The notes under the pieces are model-generated. The model was not told the DNA's origin. It saw only the letters and a program-made list of their open reading frames with translations, and searched no databases. Below, piece after piece: positions 35,745-47,600 of a stretch of 64,000 bases of DNA. The position numbers and the translations under genes were made by a program. The stretch is taken from contig JAKGHH010000008.1 in the NCBI GenBank assembly GCA_022828595.1, positions 20,080,378-20,144,377 on the forward strand, read 5' to 3'. Every line of letters starts with the position of its first letter. The first letter of the stretch is position 1. The stretch is from Nelumbo lutea. Its lineage: Eukaryota > Streptophyta > Magnoliopsida > Proteales > Nelumbonaceae.

Positions 35745-36059
35745 AGAACAGTAAAGCTCTCTTTAAAGTTTGCTTCATTCCAATGTGCGTCGTTGCATCT
35801 TTCAAAGTCAGGTAATTCCAAAGTTAGTCGATTCTGCTCCCAAGGTGAGTTAATGACAGTCTTCGTTCAATGTAAGTTGGTTCACCTTCACTGACTCCAT
35901 CTCTTATAAAATCCTCTCTTCTGTACTGATTTGGATATCTGAGAGAAACAACAGAATACATCTACAGAATTTTTCTCTCGATCTACTAAGCTCTTTTCTC
36001 TCTTTTCTATTATATATTTTACTATTTTTTTTACTGTTATTATCATCCGCAAACCATCA
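35703..36059 (+). repeat. Copia 5' LTR, start approximate
   Basis: The right edge is set by CATCA two bases before the PBS. The left edge is a guess at TGTTGCTTC because no second LTR survives. A TATAAAATCC promoter motif lies at 35905, with a pyrimidine-rich stretch (TTTTTCTCTC and CTCTTTTCTC) downstream, as usual in plant copia LTRs. Confidence 0.55.
35905..35912 (+). promoter_or_regulatory. TATA box of the copia LTR
   Basis: TATAAAAT lies about 155 bp before the LTR end and is followed by a C/T-rich stretch, a standard plant LTR promoter arrangement. Confidence 0.6.
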
Positions 36060-36060
36060 G

Positions 36061-36072
36061 TGGTATCAGAGC
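36061..36072 (+). other. Copia primer binding site
   Basis: TGGTATCAGAGC is complementary to initiator tRNA-Met and starts just after the LTR. Confidence 0.9.
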
Positions 36073-36113
36073 TCGTCCGATTAATCTCTTGGGCATGATT
36101 TCTTCTAAACAGT

Positions 36114-39100
36114 ATGTGTGTAGAAGCCAATCATTCCACCCTTTCTCCTCCAATCTTTAATGGAGAAAACTATGATTTCTGGTCCATCAAAATGAAGACC
36201 TATTTTCGGTCACAAAGTTTATGGAGAATCGTTGAGGAAGGATTCTGCATTACTTGAAGACATCTCTACTCTTTCAGCAAATCAAAAGAAGATCTATGAA
36301 GAGAATCAACAAAAAGATTGTCAAGCACTATTCTGCTTGCAGCAAGCAATGGCTGAGGAGATATTTCCTCGAATTATGGGCGCATCAACTGCAAAAAAAG
36401 CATGGGATACACTATAGGAGGAGTTTCAAGGATCTGTCAAGGTACACACTGTTAAATTGCAGAAGTTTAAAAGGGATTTTGAAAATCTTAAGATGAAGGA
36501 TAATGAGACTGCAAAGGATTACTATTCTAGAATAAAAGAAATAGTAAATCAAATGAGAGCCTATGGAGAGACTATTTCTAACAAGAAAATAGTCGAAAAA
36601 ATTCTAATCTCTTGTACAGAGAGATATGATGCAATAATTTCGGTGATAGAAGAAACAAAAGATCTAGAAACACTATCACTAACTAAATTAATGGGCTCTC
36701 TCGAGACATATGAAAATAGGCATGATAGGAAAATTGAAAATTCGGTTGAAACTGCCTTTCAATCTAAAGTTAATCTGCAGTCTCAAAACCAAAAGCTGAT
36801 GGGAGAAAGTCACAAGAAAAACCAAAAGAAAATAGTGACAAGTATTCTTCATGTGGTATTTGCAAGAAGAGAAACCACTTGGAGAAAGATTGCTGGTTTA
36901 AAGGAAAACCATAGTGCCATAACTGTAAAAAATTTGGTCATGTTCAAAAAGTTTGTAGATTCAAGAAAACCCATCAAGCTAATTTTTCAGAAAATAAAAA
37001 TGAAGAAAATAATCTCTTTTATGCTTGTCATTCTGCAATAGAAGAAAAAAAAGATACTTGGTATCTTGGCAATGGGTGCAGTAACCACATGACTAAAAAT
37101 GAAAGCATCTTTCATAGTCTTGATAAAATCAAGACAAAAGTCAAAATTGGTAACGACGACTTCATGGAAGCAACCGGTAAATGCACCATTGTTATTGACA
37201 CCAAACAAGGCAAGAAATACATAAATGATGTACTTTTGATCCCCAATATTGATCAAAATCTACTCAGTGTGGGCCAAATGATAGAAAGAGGTTACTCTTT
37301 ACATTTTGAGGGAAACTCTTGCACAATCTATGATAAGCAAGACAAGTCCCTTGAAATCACAAAAACAAAAATGACAGAAAATAGATGCTTCCCCATTCAA
37401 TGGAAGGATGCAAGTTACATATTAGTGCAAGCACAAGAGACGAGTCGTGGCTATGGCATAGAAGATTCATACACTTTAATTTCCATGGATTAAGGTTTCT
37501 TCAGCAGAAGAACATGATGCGTGACCTTCCAGCTATCAAGGAGTTCAACAATGTCTGTGAATGATGTATGCTCAGAAAACAACATCGACAACCCTTCCCA
37601 TTCGACAAAGCTTGGAGAGCCAAAGAGCCATTGGAGTTAATTCATATAGATGTTTGTGGTCCAATGCGTACTCCGTCAAATAATCAAAATAGGTATTTCA
37701 TCCTCTTCATTGATGATTATACTAGAATGACATGGGTTTATTTCTTGCGAGAAAAATCGCAGGTTTTTGATATCTTTAAAAAATTCAAAGCCCGTGTTGA
37801 GAAGCAAAGTGGTCACAACATCAAGACCATAAGAAGTGATAGAGGCAAAGAATATACTTCTAATGAATTCAACAAGTTCTATGAAGATGAAGGCATGGAG
37901 CATCAACTTACAGTTGGGTACTCTCCATAACAGAATGGAGTATCTGAAAGAAAAAATAGAACATTTATGAAGACTGCAAGAGCCATGCTCATGGAAAAGG
38001 GTTTTCCCAAAATTATCTGTGCAGAGGTAGTAAGCACTGCTATCAGAATGGAGTATAAGACACCAATTGAAGTTTGGAGTGGGCAAAAGCCATCAGCAAA
38101 GTATATCAGAGTTTTCGGATGCATATGCTACACAAATGTCCCACAAGAGAAAAGAGGCAAACAAAATGAGAAGAATGAGAAAGGAGTTTTCTTAGGCTAT
38201 AGCACTCAATCAAAAGGCTATCGAGTCTATAGCTTAAGGAAATAAAAACTCATAATTAATCGAGACATAAGCTTCGACGAGGATGCTGCATACAATTGGG
38301 AGACAAAAAAAGTTGAAAGAAAGACTATCAACGTGCCTCTATTACCAAGTCAAAGAATTGAAGAAGATCATGATCAAATTAGTTCGCCAACACAATCGGA
38401 ACCGGAACAAGCTTCATAGTCTACTTCAGACTCAACACCAAGGCGAACTAAATCCTTAACAGAAATATATGAAACATGCAACTTGATGATCATAGAACTA
38501 GAAAGCTTTGAAGAAGCTTTTAAGAAAGAAAAATGGAGAAAAGCTATGAATGAAGAGATAAAAATGATCGAAAAAAATGAGACTTGGGAGCTTGTGGATC
38601 GTCCACAAGACAAAGACACTATTGGAGTTAAGTGGGTCTACAAGACAAAGCTTAACTCAAATGGCTCAATCCAGAAGCTTAAAGCAAGGCTAGTTGCCAA
38701 AGGATACTCACAACAATACAGTATCGACTACAATGAGACATTTGCTCCAGTTGCTCGCCTTGACACAATCAGGGCATTGATAGCACTAGCTACACAGAAG
38801 AAATGGAAAACTTTTCAACTTGATGTAGAATTTGCTTTCCTCAATGGCTATCTTAAGGAGGAAATCTATGTGAAGCAACCTCAAGGGTTCGTGGTGCAAG
38901 GACAAGAAGACAAAGTTCTCAAATTAAAGAAGGCATTATATGGCTTAAAACAAGCTCCACGAGCTTGGTACAACAGAATCGACAATTACTTCTTGGAGCA
39001 AGGATTCAGGAGGAGCTATAGTGAGCCAATACTCTATATCAAGACTCAAGGTACAAATAACACTCTCATTGTTTCTTTATATGTTGATGATCTCATTTAT

Positions 39101-39850
39101 ACTAGAAATAATGAGAAGATGGTCAAGAAGTTTAAAGAAGACATGATGAAGACTTTTGAGATGACTGATTTGGGCCTAATGCACTACTTTCTTGGAATTG
39201 AAATAACTCACGCAAAAGAAGGGACATTCATCTCACAAAAGAAGTATACAGAAACTCTTTTGAAGAAATTCAAAATGGAGGGGTGCAAAACAACCTCCAC
39301 CCCATTAGACAACACTAAAGCATTCAAAAAGGAAGATGGCTCACCAAAGGCAAATGAATCACAATTTTGAAGTATGATTGGAAGTCTTCTCTATTTAACT
39401 GCTACAAGACCAGATATCATGTACGCAGTTAGTTTACTATCAAGATTAATGCAAAATCCAAGTCAAGTCCACCATGGAGCAGCTAAAAGAATATTGAGGT
39501 ATTTGCAATGTACAAAGAGCTATGGAATTTGGTACAAAGTCACACATGACTCTAAGCTCATTAGCTACACAAATAGTGACTAGGCAGGTTTGGTAGATGA
39601 CATGAAAAGAACATCTGGCTATGCTTTCACAATTGGATCAAGGATATTTTCTTGGGCCCAATCATCAGTTGAAGCAGAATATATGGCAGCAGCAATAACA
39701 ACGAGCCAAGCTATATGGCTCAAAAGGATATTTGATGACATGGGAGAACCACAGGTTGGTGCTACTGAAATCTACTGCGATAGCAAATCAGCTATTGCAA
39801 TGGCAAAGAATCCCATATTTCATAGCAGAACCAAACATATTAATTCGTAA
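36114..39850 (+). pseudogene. Copia Gag-Pol, degenerate
   Basis: Gag begins at ATG 36114 (PPIFNGENYDFWSIKM). A frameshift near 36240 leads to DISTLSANQKK and a TAG at 36415 inside the DTL-EEFQG motif. Another shift near 36800 precedes the two zinc-knuckle motifs CGICKKRNHLEKDC and CHNCKKFGHVQKVC, which are separated by a TAG. The protease site reads WYLGNGCSNHM where DSG is expected, so the catalytic Asp is lost. From about 37451 the frame is constant: pre-integrase, integrase (IHIDVCGPM, IRSDRGKEY), RT (YVDD at 39078) and RNase H up to KHIN. In-frame stops lie at 37562, 37928, 38243, 38417, 39368 and 39581. Several are simple C-to-T or G-to-A changes. The clade is not assigned. Confidence 0.9.
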
Positions 39851-42023
39851 TTCATGAAAGAAGTAGGGCGAAGGTCTTATTATCTTATATTTGTTACATG
39901 TCTTAAACAAAATGAATTGATATAATAGGCCATATGGTTTGATGGTCGTTTCCTCTTATTGTGAAATGTGTGTTTGAATCCTTTTAGCCACTACATGGCA
40001 CTTTATTTTCACCTTATATAATAAGTTATAGCATATATATTTGGAGTTTCGAACTCTAATTTTATGCCTTATAATAGTAAAAAGTGTGCCAAATGAGACA
40101 ATGTTTCAAATTATTTTATAATGTGTTGGCCCTTTTACTTAAACTTTTGTATATTGCAAGCGAATGGTTAGATCTGGAGTCACCACTAACGTTTTTGATC
40201 TAATGAATCGGATCTTGCCCAACGTGTATTAAACACCAAACCCGAACCCTTCAATGGTATATAATGTGTATCGAATCAAACGGAATCCATTCGGAAACCG
40301 AGCATCTCTTCAATGGCGACCCAAGTGGAACCCCCCCCCCAAAGAGTACGTTAAGCTTTTGGGGCTCTGCTAGGAGGAAACATCACTTTTTCGAAAAGTC
40401 ATACTGGGGTTATCTTGAGATGTACGACTTAGATTGGTCTTACACTTGACACGTGGCATTAGTTAGGATTGAAAAATGATAAAATTAAATAAAATACATT
40501 TTTTGAGAAAAATATTAATTTTTAATCACTAAAAATTGAGAAAAATCTGAAAAAATAATTTTGGAGAATGGGGGTTGCTTGGAACACCTACAAAAAAATT
40601 TGTTCACCAAAATAAGCTAGTTTCATGATGAAAAGTATTGATAGAAATGGTTTTTCACAAATATTTAATTTCTAGAAATTATAAAAAATTGGGAAAATTT
40701 ATTTTGTGGAAATGGGATTGCATGGAATCAAAAGGGAATACTCCCACACTACTTTTATGAAAAGATGAGCTAGTCTCATGCAAGAAAGGTGCACAAAGAC
40801 AAGTTTGGAACTGCCAACCAAAGCGGTGACATGGGGTGTGTATGGGTGAAATGTTGGAAGAGCAACAATGGTCACAAGTGCATTGTGGGTGTGCACATAC
40901 ACTGCACCATGACACACAACATGAGGCACTGCTTGCAATGTGGGTGTGCACACCCAGTGCAAAATGATGCAGCATGGGGCATTGTGTGCAGTGTCAGCAC
41001 ATCCACCATGATGCACACCCACTTGCGCCCTGTGTTAATGGTGTAGTAGGGTTGTAAATTACATACTATGCAAAGGTGGAATTGGTGCACCTAACACAAG
41101 TGGTAGTGTTACAGCACTACACTAGACACGGTGTGTGTAGGTGGGTGTAGTAGGGATGTAAACTACTACACGGTGTGTTATAGCTCTGTCATTACAACAG
41201 TACAAAACACTACACGTAGTGTTAACACGTCGTTTAACACACACCATGGTAGTTTAGTGTTTTCTAATATTGGTCACCGCATGTGGAGGCTCCATAGTAA
41301 CCACTTGCACCATGACACACACCACGGGGGCACCACAGCACAGCCACACGTGGCAGTTCACACAGCCTGCCGCGCGCGCATGCCCGAGCCAGTGCATGCT
41401 TTGGCCCTACAATTACATACCAACTTCTTACCAGATTTCTTACCAGCTTCTCTCCAATAATTTCCCTACAATTACTGACACGTTTAACCTGAAAATTCAC
41501 CAAGTGAACATGCTAATGGCCTATTTGGAATAGGAATATTTTCATTCATAATTCATTAATGAAGTAGGGCGAAAGTCTTATTATCTTATATTTGTTACAC
41601 GCCTTAAACAAAATGAATTGATATAATAGGCCATATGGTTTGATGGTCGTTTCCTCTTACTATGAGATGTGTGTTCGAATCCTTTTAGTCACTACATCAC
41701 ACTTTATTTTCACCTTATATAATAAATTATAACATATATATTTGGAGTTTCAAACTCTAATTCTATGCCTTATAACAGTAAAAAGTGTGCCAAATGAGAC
41801 AATGTTTCGAATTATTTTATATTGGGTTGGCCCTTTTACTTAAAATTCTGTATATTGCAGGCGAATGGTTAGATCCGGAGTCACCACTAACGTTTTGGAT
41901 ATAATGAGTCGGATCACTCCCAATGTGTATTTAACACCAAACCCGAACCCTTCACTTTTTTGAAAAATCATACTGGGGTTATCTTGAGATGTATGGCTTA
42001 GATTGGTCTTAAACTTGACACGT
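39842..42023 (-). repeat. Tandem monomers, minus block with the long variant
   Basis: A partial monomer (39842-40365) is followed by a long variant (40366 to about 41953). In the variant, about 760 bp of extra sequence (40582-41343) sits between the AT-rich tail and the CACGTGGCAG block. Near 41954 a deletion joins CCCGAACCCTTCA to the tail region of another copy. That copy ends at the chromovirus C insertion. Confidence 0.88.
40582..41343 (-). repeat. Extra module of the long monomer variant, copy 1
   Basis: This module is absent from ordinary monomers and duplicated at 47735-48513. Its first ~170 bp resemble a diverged copy of the neighbouring AT-rich tail (for example TGGGATTGCATGGAATCAAA against TGGGGGTTGCTTAGAATCAA). 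The rest is rich in GTGTGCAC, CACCATG and GTGTAG words and contains the palindrome ACACTACACGTAGTGT near 41210. It has no ORF with plausible coding features. Confidence 0.8.
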
Positions 42024-42429
42024 TGTGATGGTTCAGCCACCATCAGCGCTATCAGCACGCCATCTAAGTGTTTTGGGTTGGGTCCTTGTACTCTTTTTGT
42101 AAGGGGGGTATGCCAATGGCAATTATGTAAATAGTAGTATGCATGTACAGTATTTTGATGTATTATTCTGTCACTCCCCCAAAAGCTTAACGTACTCTTT
42201 GAGGGGAGGTAGGTAGTCAAGTGAGCTCATAAGCGTGTAAAGGTTAAGCATGAGATCCCCTCGACACTGTACTGTGTGCTTGTGCTTACCACTGATTAAT
42301 GCAATACAAGTGGCCTTTTGTCTAATTTGTGTGCCTCCTGTTTCCTTTTGTGTGTTGTTGCTTGCATTTGTAGGCTTTCTCGACCCCAATCGAGCACCGC
42401 ACAGGGCCCCGTCAACTAGCCCCGTGACA
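42024..42429 (+). repeat. Chromovirus C 5' LTR
   Basis: It starts TGTGATGG and ends CCCGTGACA. The 25-bp hairpin core shared with the tandem monomers lies at about 42177-42201 and is followed by AGGGGAGGTAGGTAG. It aligns with 47204-47600 and, inverted, with 19919-20323. Confidence 0.93.
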
Positions 42430-42431
42430 GT

Positions 42432-42443
42432 TGGTATCAGAGC
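42432..42443 (+). other. Chromovirus C primer binding site
   Basis: TGGTATCAGAGC lies two bases after the LTR and is complementary to initiator tRNA-Met. Confidence 0.9.
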
Positions 42444-42509
42444 CACGTTGACACTAGCGGTTGTCAAGCCCAACGAGTCCCTGTCGTGCCCCGCAACAAC
42501 ACCAGTCTG

Positions 42510-45500
42510 ATGAAGAATCGTGACACGCAAGAGGAGATCCAAGAAGGGATCTCATGGGTTTATTATGAGAATGAGCCTAGAGATAGCTCTCCCAAAGACA
42601 AAGGCGTCAGCTCAAAGCATAGCAAGCGTGATAAGTCAATTGACAAGCTTGCAACCATGGACAAGCGCATCATGCGCTGTGAAGCAGTGGTTGGAGAAAC
42701 TTGTGACTGCGTGGACGAGCTTCAACTCAACCTTGAGACCGTAGCTTCGGTCATGGAAAGATTGGAGGACCAGTCCGATGATAGTTCCAACAAGCCAGAC
42801 AACCCACTAGAAGACTTGGTGAAGTGCCTATAGATCTAGCTCGAAGACTTGAAGGGCAAAGTGACCCTTCTGAAGAGGCTAATGGCCAATACAGCCAGCA
42901 CACCTGCTGCTCTAGCCCCTCCAAAGATCAAAGTCCACGAGCCTACCTCATATGCAGTGACCCGCGATGCCCGGGAGCTTGACAACTTCTTGTGGCAAAT
43001 GGAACAATATTTCACCGCCGCTGAACTTGTTGAGGAGGCGGCCAAGGTGCGTACAATTGTTATGTATCTTACTGATGTTGCTATGTTATGGTGGCACAGG
43101 AGATGTGCCGATGCGGAGCGAGGATTATGCTCCATTAATACCTGGTCCATGTTCAAGAGCGAGATAAAGTGCCAGTTCTATCCAGAGAATGTGGAGTACC
43201 AAGCCCGTCGGAAGCTCAAAAACCTAAAACACACGGGCTCATTGCATGAGTACGTGAAGGAGTTCTCCACACTATCGCTCAAGATCACGGACATGTCAGA
43301 TAAGGACCTGCTCTTCAACTTCATGGATGACCTACAACAATGGGCCGAGCTTGAACTCTAGAGATGAGGTGTGAAGGACCTCGCCACAGCCATGGCCGTT
43401 GCTGAACAACTGGTAGACAGCAGACGACCAAGCAAAGACGGCCCCAAACCCAACTCATATCAAGGTGTAGGGAAGGTTGGAGGTGATAGGAAACCTTACT
43501 ACGTGCCCAAGGGAGACTCTGGGCCAAGTAAACCCAACACTATGAAGTTCTACAGGAGACCCGAAGGAGACTCTAGTTACAGGGGTGGCCAGTTTGTGAA
43601 GAGAACACCTCCAGCACCATGCTTCATCTGTGAGGGAAAACATTGGACTAAGGATTGTCCTAGTCGGGGGAAGCTCAATGCCTTGCTCGCAAAGCTTATT
43701 GATGATGAGCATAGCGAGGAGGAGAAGGGACTAGGGGAGACAAGAATGGGGGCTCTACAAAGACTCAATGCAATGAAGAAGAAGACGAGCCCGCAAGGAG
43801 CATCGAAGTTCAAGCCAAAGGGACTGATGTATGTAGACATTCGCTTGAATGGTAAGCCAACAAGAGCCATGGTGGATACAGGTGCTACCCACAACTTTAT
43901 CTCTATGGAGGAGGCATCTCGAGTAAAACTTGCACCTACCAAGGAAGTCAGATGGTTGAAGGCTGTGAACTCTAATGCCAAACCCATACAAGGTGTAGCT
44001 CATGGGGTGGTCTTGTAACTTGGTGACTGGGAAGGGACGATAGACTTCTCTGTCGTGCCCATTGATGATTTTCAGGTTGTTCTCGGCATGGGCTTGTTAA
44101 CTCAAGTAAAGGCGGTGCCCATGCCTTTCCTCAACAAAGTGTGCATATTCGAAGATCAGACCCCTTGCATGGTTCCAGTTGTGCCAGAGATCACGTCCAC
44201 CCCCAAGATGCTCTTAGCATTGCAACTCAAGGATGGAGTGCGGAAAGGACATGCCACTTACCTAGCCACATTGGTGGACTCCGACCTGCCTGACCAACCA
44301 ACCGGGCATATCCCGCCAGCGATTGCTATGGCACTAGAAGAATTTCAGGATGTCATGCCTCCCACATTGCCGAAGAAGCTTCCCCCAAGGAGAGAAGTTG
44401 ATCACAAGATTGAGTTGGAGCCTGGAACCAAACCACCGGCACGCCCGCCATACAGAATGTCTCCTCTTGAGCTGGCCGAGCTATGAAAGCAGTTGAATGA
44501 GTTGTTGGATGCTAGATTGATTCGGCCTTCTAAGGCCCCTTTTGGAGCACCAGTCCTGTTTCAAAACAAGCATGATGGATCTCTTCGGCTCTGTATTGAC
44601 TACCGAGCTCTCAACAAGCTCACCATCAAGAACAAATATCCCATACCTTTGGTGGCCGACCTCTTTGACCAGCTCAGCAGGGCCAAATACTTCACCAAGC
44701 TAGACCTGAGGTCAGGGTACTATCAAGCGCGCATAGCTGAAGGAGATGAACACAAAACAGCTTGTGTTACACGATATGGGTCCTTCAAATTTTGGGTCAT
44801 GCCCTTTGGGATCACCAATGCTCCAACCACCTTTTGTACATTGGTGAACAGAATATTTCATCCCTACCTAGACCAATTTGTGGTTGTGTATATTGATGAC
44901 ATTGTAATTTACAGTAGAACCTTGGAGGAACATGTTGACCACCTCCATACTATTTTTCAGGTCTTGCGGGACAACAATCTATTTGTTAAGAAGGAGAAAT
45001 GTTCTTTTGCCACAGAAGAGGTGGCCTTCCTTGGACATATAATTCGAGCAGGCACAATTAGCATGGATCCAACTAAAGTCAAGGCCATTCAAGATTGGGC
45101 ACCGCCCACCAGGGTCACCAAACTTCGCTCCTTCCTTGGCCTCGTGAACTACTATCGAAGATTCATCTCTGGTTTCTCAGCACGAGCCACTGCCCTCACC
45201 AACTTACTGAAGAAGACTAGTACATGGACCTGGAGTGAATGTTGCCAAACAGCTTTTGATGACTTGAAGAGAGCTGTCTCAGCTGAACCTGTCCTCGACT
45301 TGCCTGATCCAAGCAAGACGTATGAGCTACACATAGATGCTTCTGATTTTGCCATTGGTGGGGTCTTGATGCAAGAAGGACATCCCATTGCCTTTGAAAG
45401 CCGCAAGTTGAATGATACAGAGAGGAGGTACATTGTGCAAGAGAAGGAGATGACAGCCATCGTCCACTGCCTCTGCACATGGCGACACTACCTGCTTGGC

Positions 45501-47173
45501 TCCAAGTTCATGGTCAAGACTGACAACATAGCTACTAGTTATTTTCAGTCGCAGAAGAAGCTGAGCCCTAAGCAAGCTCAATGGCAAGATTTCTTAGTGG
45601 AGTTTGACATGACTCTAGAGTACAAGCCAGGGCCGGTGAACAGGGTCGCTGATGCACTTAGCAAGAAGGTCGAACTTGCAGCACTATCCATAGGTGAAAG
45701 TCCCTCTCAAAGCCAGATCAGACTGGACATCATTAAGAGCATCAAGGAAGGACTCCAGAAGGACCCCATCACTCAGAGCCTATTGACAACGGCTCGTGAA
45801 GGGAAGACTAGGCGGTTTTGGGTTGAAGAAGGCCTTCTTTTGACAAAGGGAAGGCAGATATTTGTACCGAGAGTTGAAGACTTGAGGAAGACTCTCCTAC
45901 GTGAATGTCATGACAGCTTTTGGGCAGGACACCCCAGGTGGCAGCGTACCTTGGCACTTCTACAACATGCCTACTATTGGTCTCATATGGAGCAAGATGT
46001 TCGAGAATACACAAGGACATGCCTGATTTGCCAGCAAGACAAGCCTGAGCGTGCCAAGCCTCTTGGACTCCTACAACCTCTTCCAACTCCCTCACAACCT
46101 TGGGAGAGTGTTTCCATGGACTTCATCAGCGGTCTTCCTAAAGTGGGAGACTATGCATCCATCATTGTTGTCGTTGATAGATTTTCTAAGTATGCCACTT
46201 TCACCCCAGCACCAAGGCACCTTTCAGCTGAAGACATGGCATACCTTTTCTTCAAGCACGTGGTGAAATATTGGGGAGTCCCACAGAACATTGTTAGTGA
46301 TCGAGATCCCTGATTCACTAGTGCTTTCTGGACAGAACTATTCAAGCTTCTTGGCTTGAACTTGAACTTCTCTAGCAACAGCCATCCAGAGTCAGATGGG
46401 TAGACAGAGAGAATGAATTCCCTCCTTGAAGAGTACCTCCGCCATTTTGTATTAGCTACACAGAAGAATTGGGTTCAATTGCTGGACATTGCACAATTCT
46501 CCGTCAACTCACAAAAGAGCTCCTCCACCAATCAAAATCCTTTTGAAGTCATCACCGGCCAACTACCAAGATGTCCGCACAGCATTGTCAACGACCATCA
46601 AGGAAGAAGCCCTTGAGCCTTCACTTTCACCAGGGAATGGAAAGAATGCCTTGACATCATTCGAGCCTCCCTAGAGAAAGCCTCCAGAAGAATGAAGAAA
46701 TGGGCCGATTTGGGTAGACGACCCGAGAACTTCCAAATAGGTGACCTGGCCTTAGTAAAACTCCATACCCATTGCCTTAGGTTCTTTCGAAGAGTACACC
46801 TCGGGCTTGTGAGAAAATATGAGGGACCTTGCAAAATAATAGCCAAAGTAGGAGCTTCAGCCTATAGACTCAAATTACCCATTGGCTAAAAGTACACCCT
46901 GTCTTTCATGTAAGCCAACTTAAACCCTACCATGCCGACAACCAAGATACCTCCCGAAACCAAAGTCAACGCCCACACCCATCCTACCAACCACCCAAGA
47001 ACCGATCCCTCGACTCCATCCTCAACCATAGGTTGTCCCAATCCTCCCAAACATCAGAATGGGAGTACCTGGTGAAGTGGAAGGGACCTACAGAAGAAGA
47101 CACATGGGAGCTAGCAGAAGACCTCCTTCCATTCGTAGAGAAGCGGGATGAGTACCTGAGGAAGAATCTATGA
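42510..47173 (+). pseudogene. gag-pol: Chromovirus C Gag-Pol with chromodomain
   Basis: One frame runs from ATG 42510 to 46886, then shifts by one base into the final segment ending at TGA 47171. Order: capsid (about 42900-43360), CFICEGKHWTKDC knuckle (43621-43660), DTGATHNF protease (43876), RT with YIDD (44890), RNase H with DASDFAIGG (45340), and an integrase finger (45906-46035). The integrase core follows with [15 protein letters not shown] and PESDG-TERM, then a GPF-like tail. Last is a chromodomain (EYLVKWKGP...DTWELAEDLL, 47063-47145). In-frame stops: TAG 42831, 42837, 43359, 46401; TGA 43365, 44484, 46311, 46614; TAA 44016. Six are checked directly against B, which has CAG, CGA or CAA there. 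The frameshift at about 46883 is a 1-bp loss. Confidence 0.92.
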
Positions 47174-47190
47174 GGATGAAGATTGAATTG

Positions 47191-47203
47191 AGTGGGGGAG
47201 ACT
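47191..47203 (+). other. Polypurine tract of chromovirus C
   Basis: AGTGGGGGAGAC directly precedes the 3' LTR; the same motif with one change precedes element A's LTR. Confidence 0.8.
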
Positions 47204-47600
47204 ATGACGGTTCAGCCACCATCAGCACGCCATCTAAGTGTTTTGGGTTGGGTCCTTGTACTCTTTTTGTAAGGGGTGTATGCCAATGGCAATTATGTAA
47301 ATAGTAGTATGCATGTACAATATTTTGATGTATTATTCTATCACTACCCCAAAAGCTTAACGTACTCTTTGATGGGAGGTAGGTAGTCGAGTGAACTCAT
47401 AAGTGTGTAAAGGTTAAGCACGAGATCCCCTCAACACTGTACTGTGTGCTTGTGCTTACCACTGATTAATGCAATACAAGTGGCCTTTTGTCTAATTTGT
47501 GTGCACTCCTATTTCCTTTTGTGTGTTGTTGCTTGCATTTGTAGGCTTTCTCGACCCCAATCGAGTGCCGTACGGGGCCCCGTCGACTAGCCCCGTGACA
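47204..47600 (+). repeat. Chromovirus C 3' LTR
   Basis: This 397-bp LTR ends CCCGTGACA. Relative to the 5' LTR it lacks the nine-base CTATCAGCG-type stretch and differs at scattered sites. That divergence implies an older insertion than the Athila copy. Confidence 0.93.

Larger units (their letters stand above)
35703..39841 (+). mobile_element. Ty1/copia retrotransposon, 3'-truncated
   Basis: The order is LTR, tRNA-iMet PBS, gag, protease, integrase, RT, RNase H, which is the copia order with integrase before RT. It breaks off inside RNase H at KHIN. The sequence passes without a gap into minus-strand monomer DNA at about 39836-39841 through shared ATTAATTCG bases. The 3' end of RNase H, the PPT and the 3' LTR are missing. 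It lies directly downstream of the DUF247 fragment, which it may have disrupted. Confidence 0.9.
42024..47600 (+). mobile_element. Chromovirus C (Galadriel-like), full length, inactive
   Basis: This is a 5.6-kb element with LTRs of 406 and 397 bp (the 3' copy lacks nine bases near its start). It has a tRNA-iMet PBS, a PPT and one ancestral Gag-Pol frame ending in a chromodomain. It lies within a monomer at GAC-ACGTG-GCATT: ACGT precedes the 5' LTR and ACGTG follows the 3' LTR. RT and RNase H are close to those of B. The chromodomain plus the YIDD RT and [15 protein letters not shown] block fit the Galadriel clade of chromoviruses from general knowledge. At least ten in-frame stops and one frameshift make it non-autonomous. 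Confidence 0.93.
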
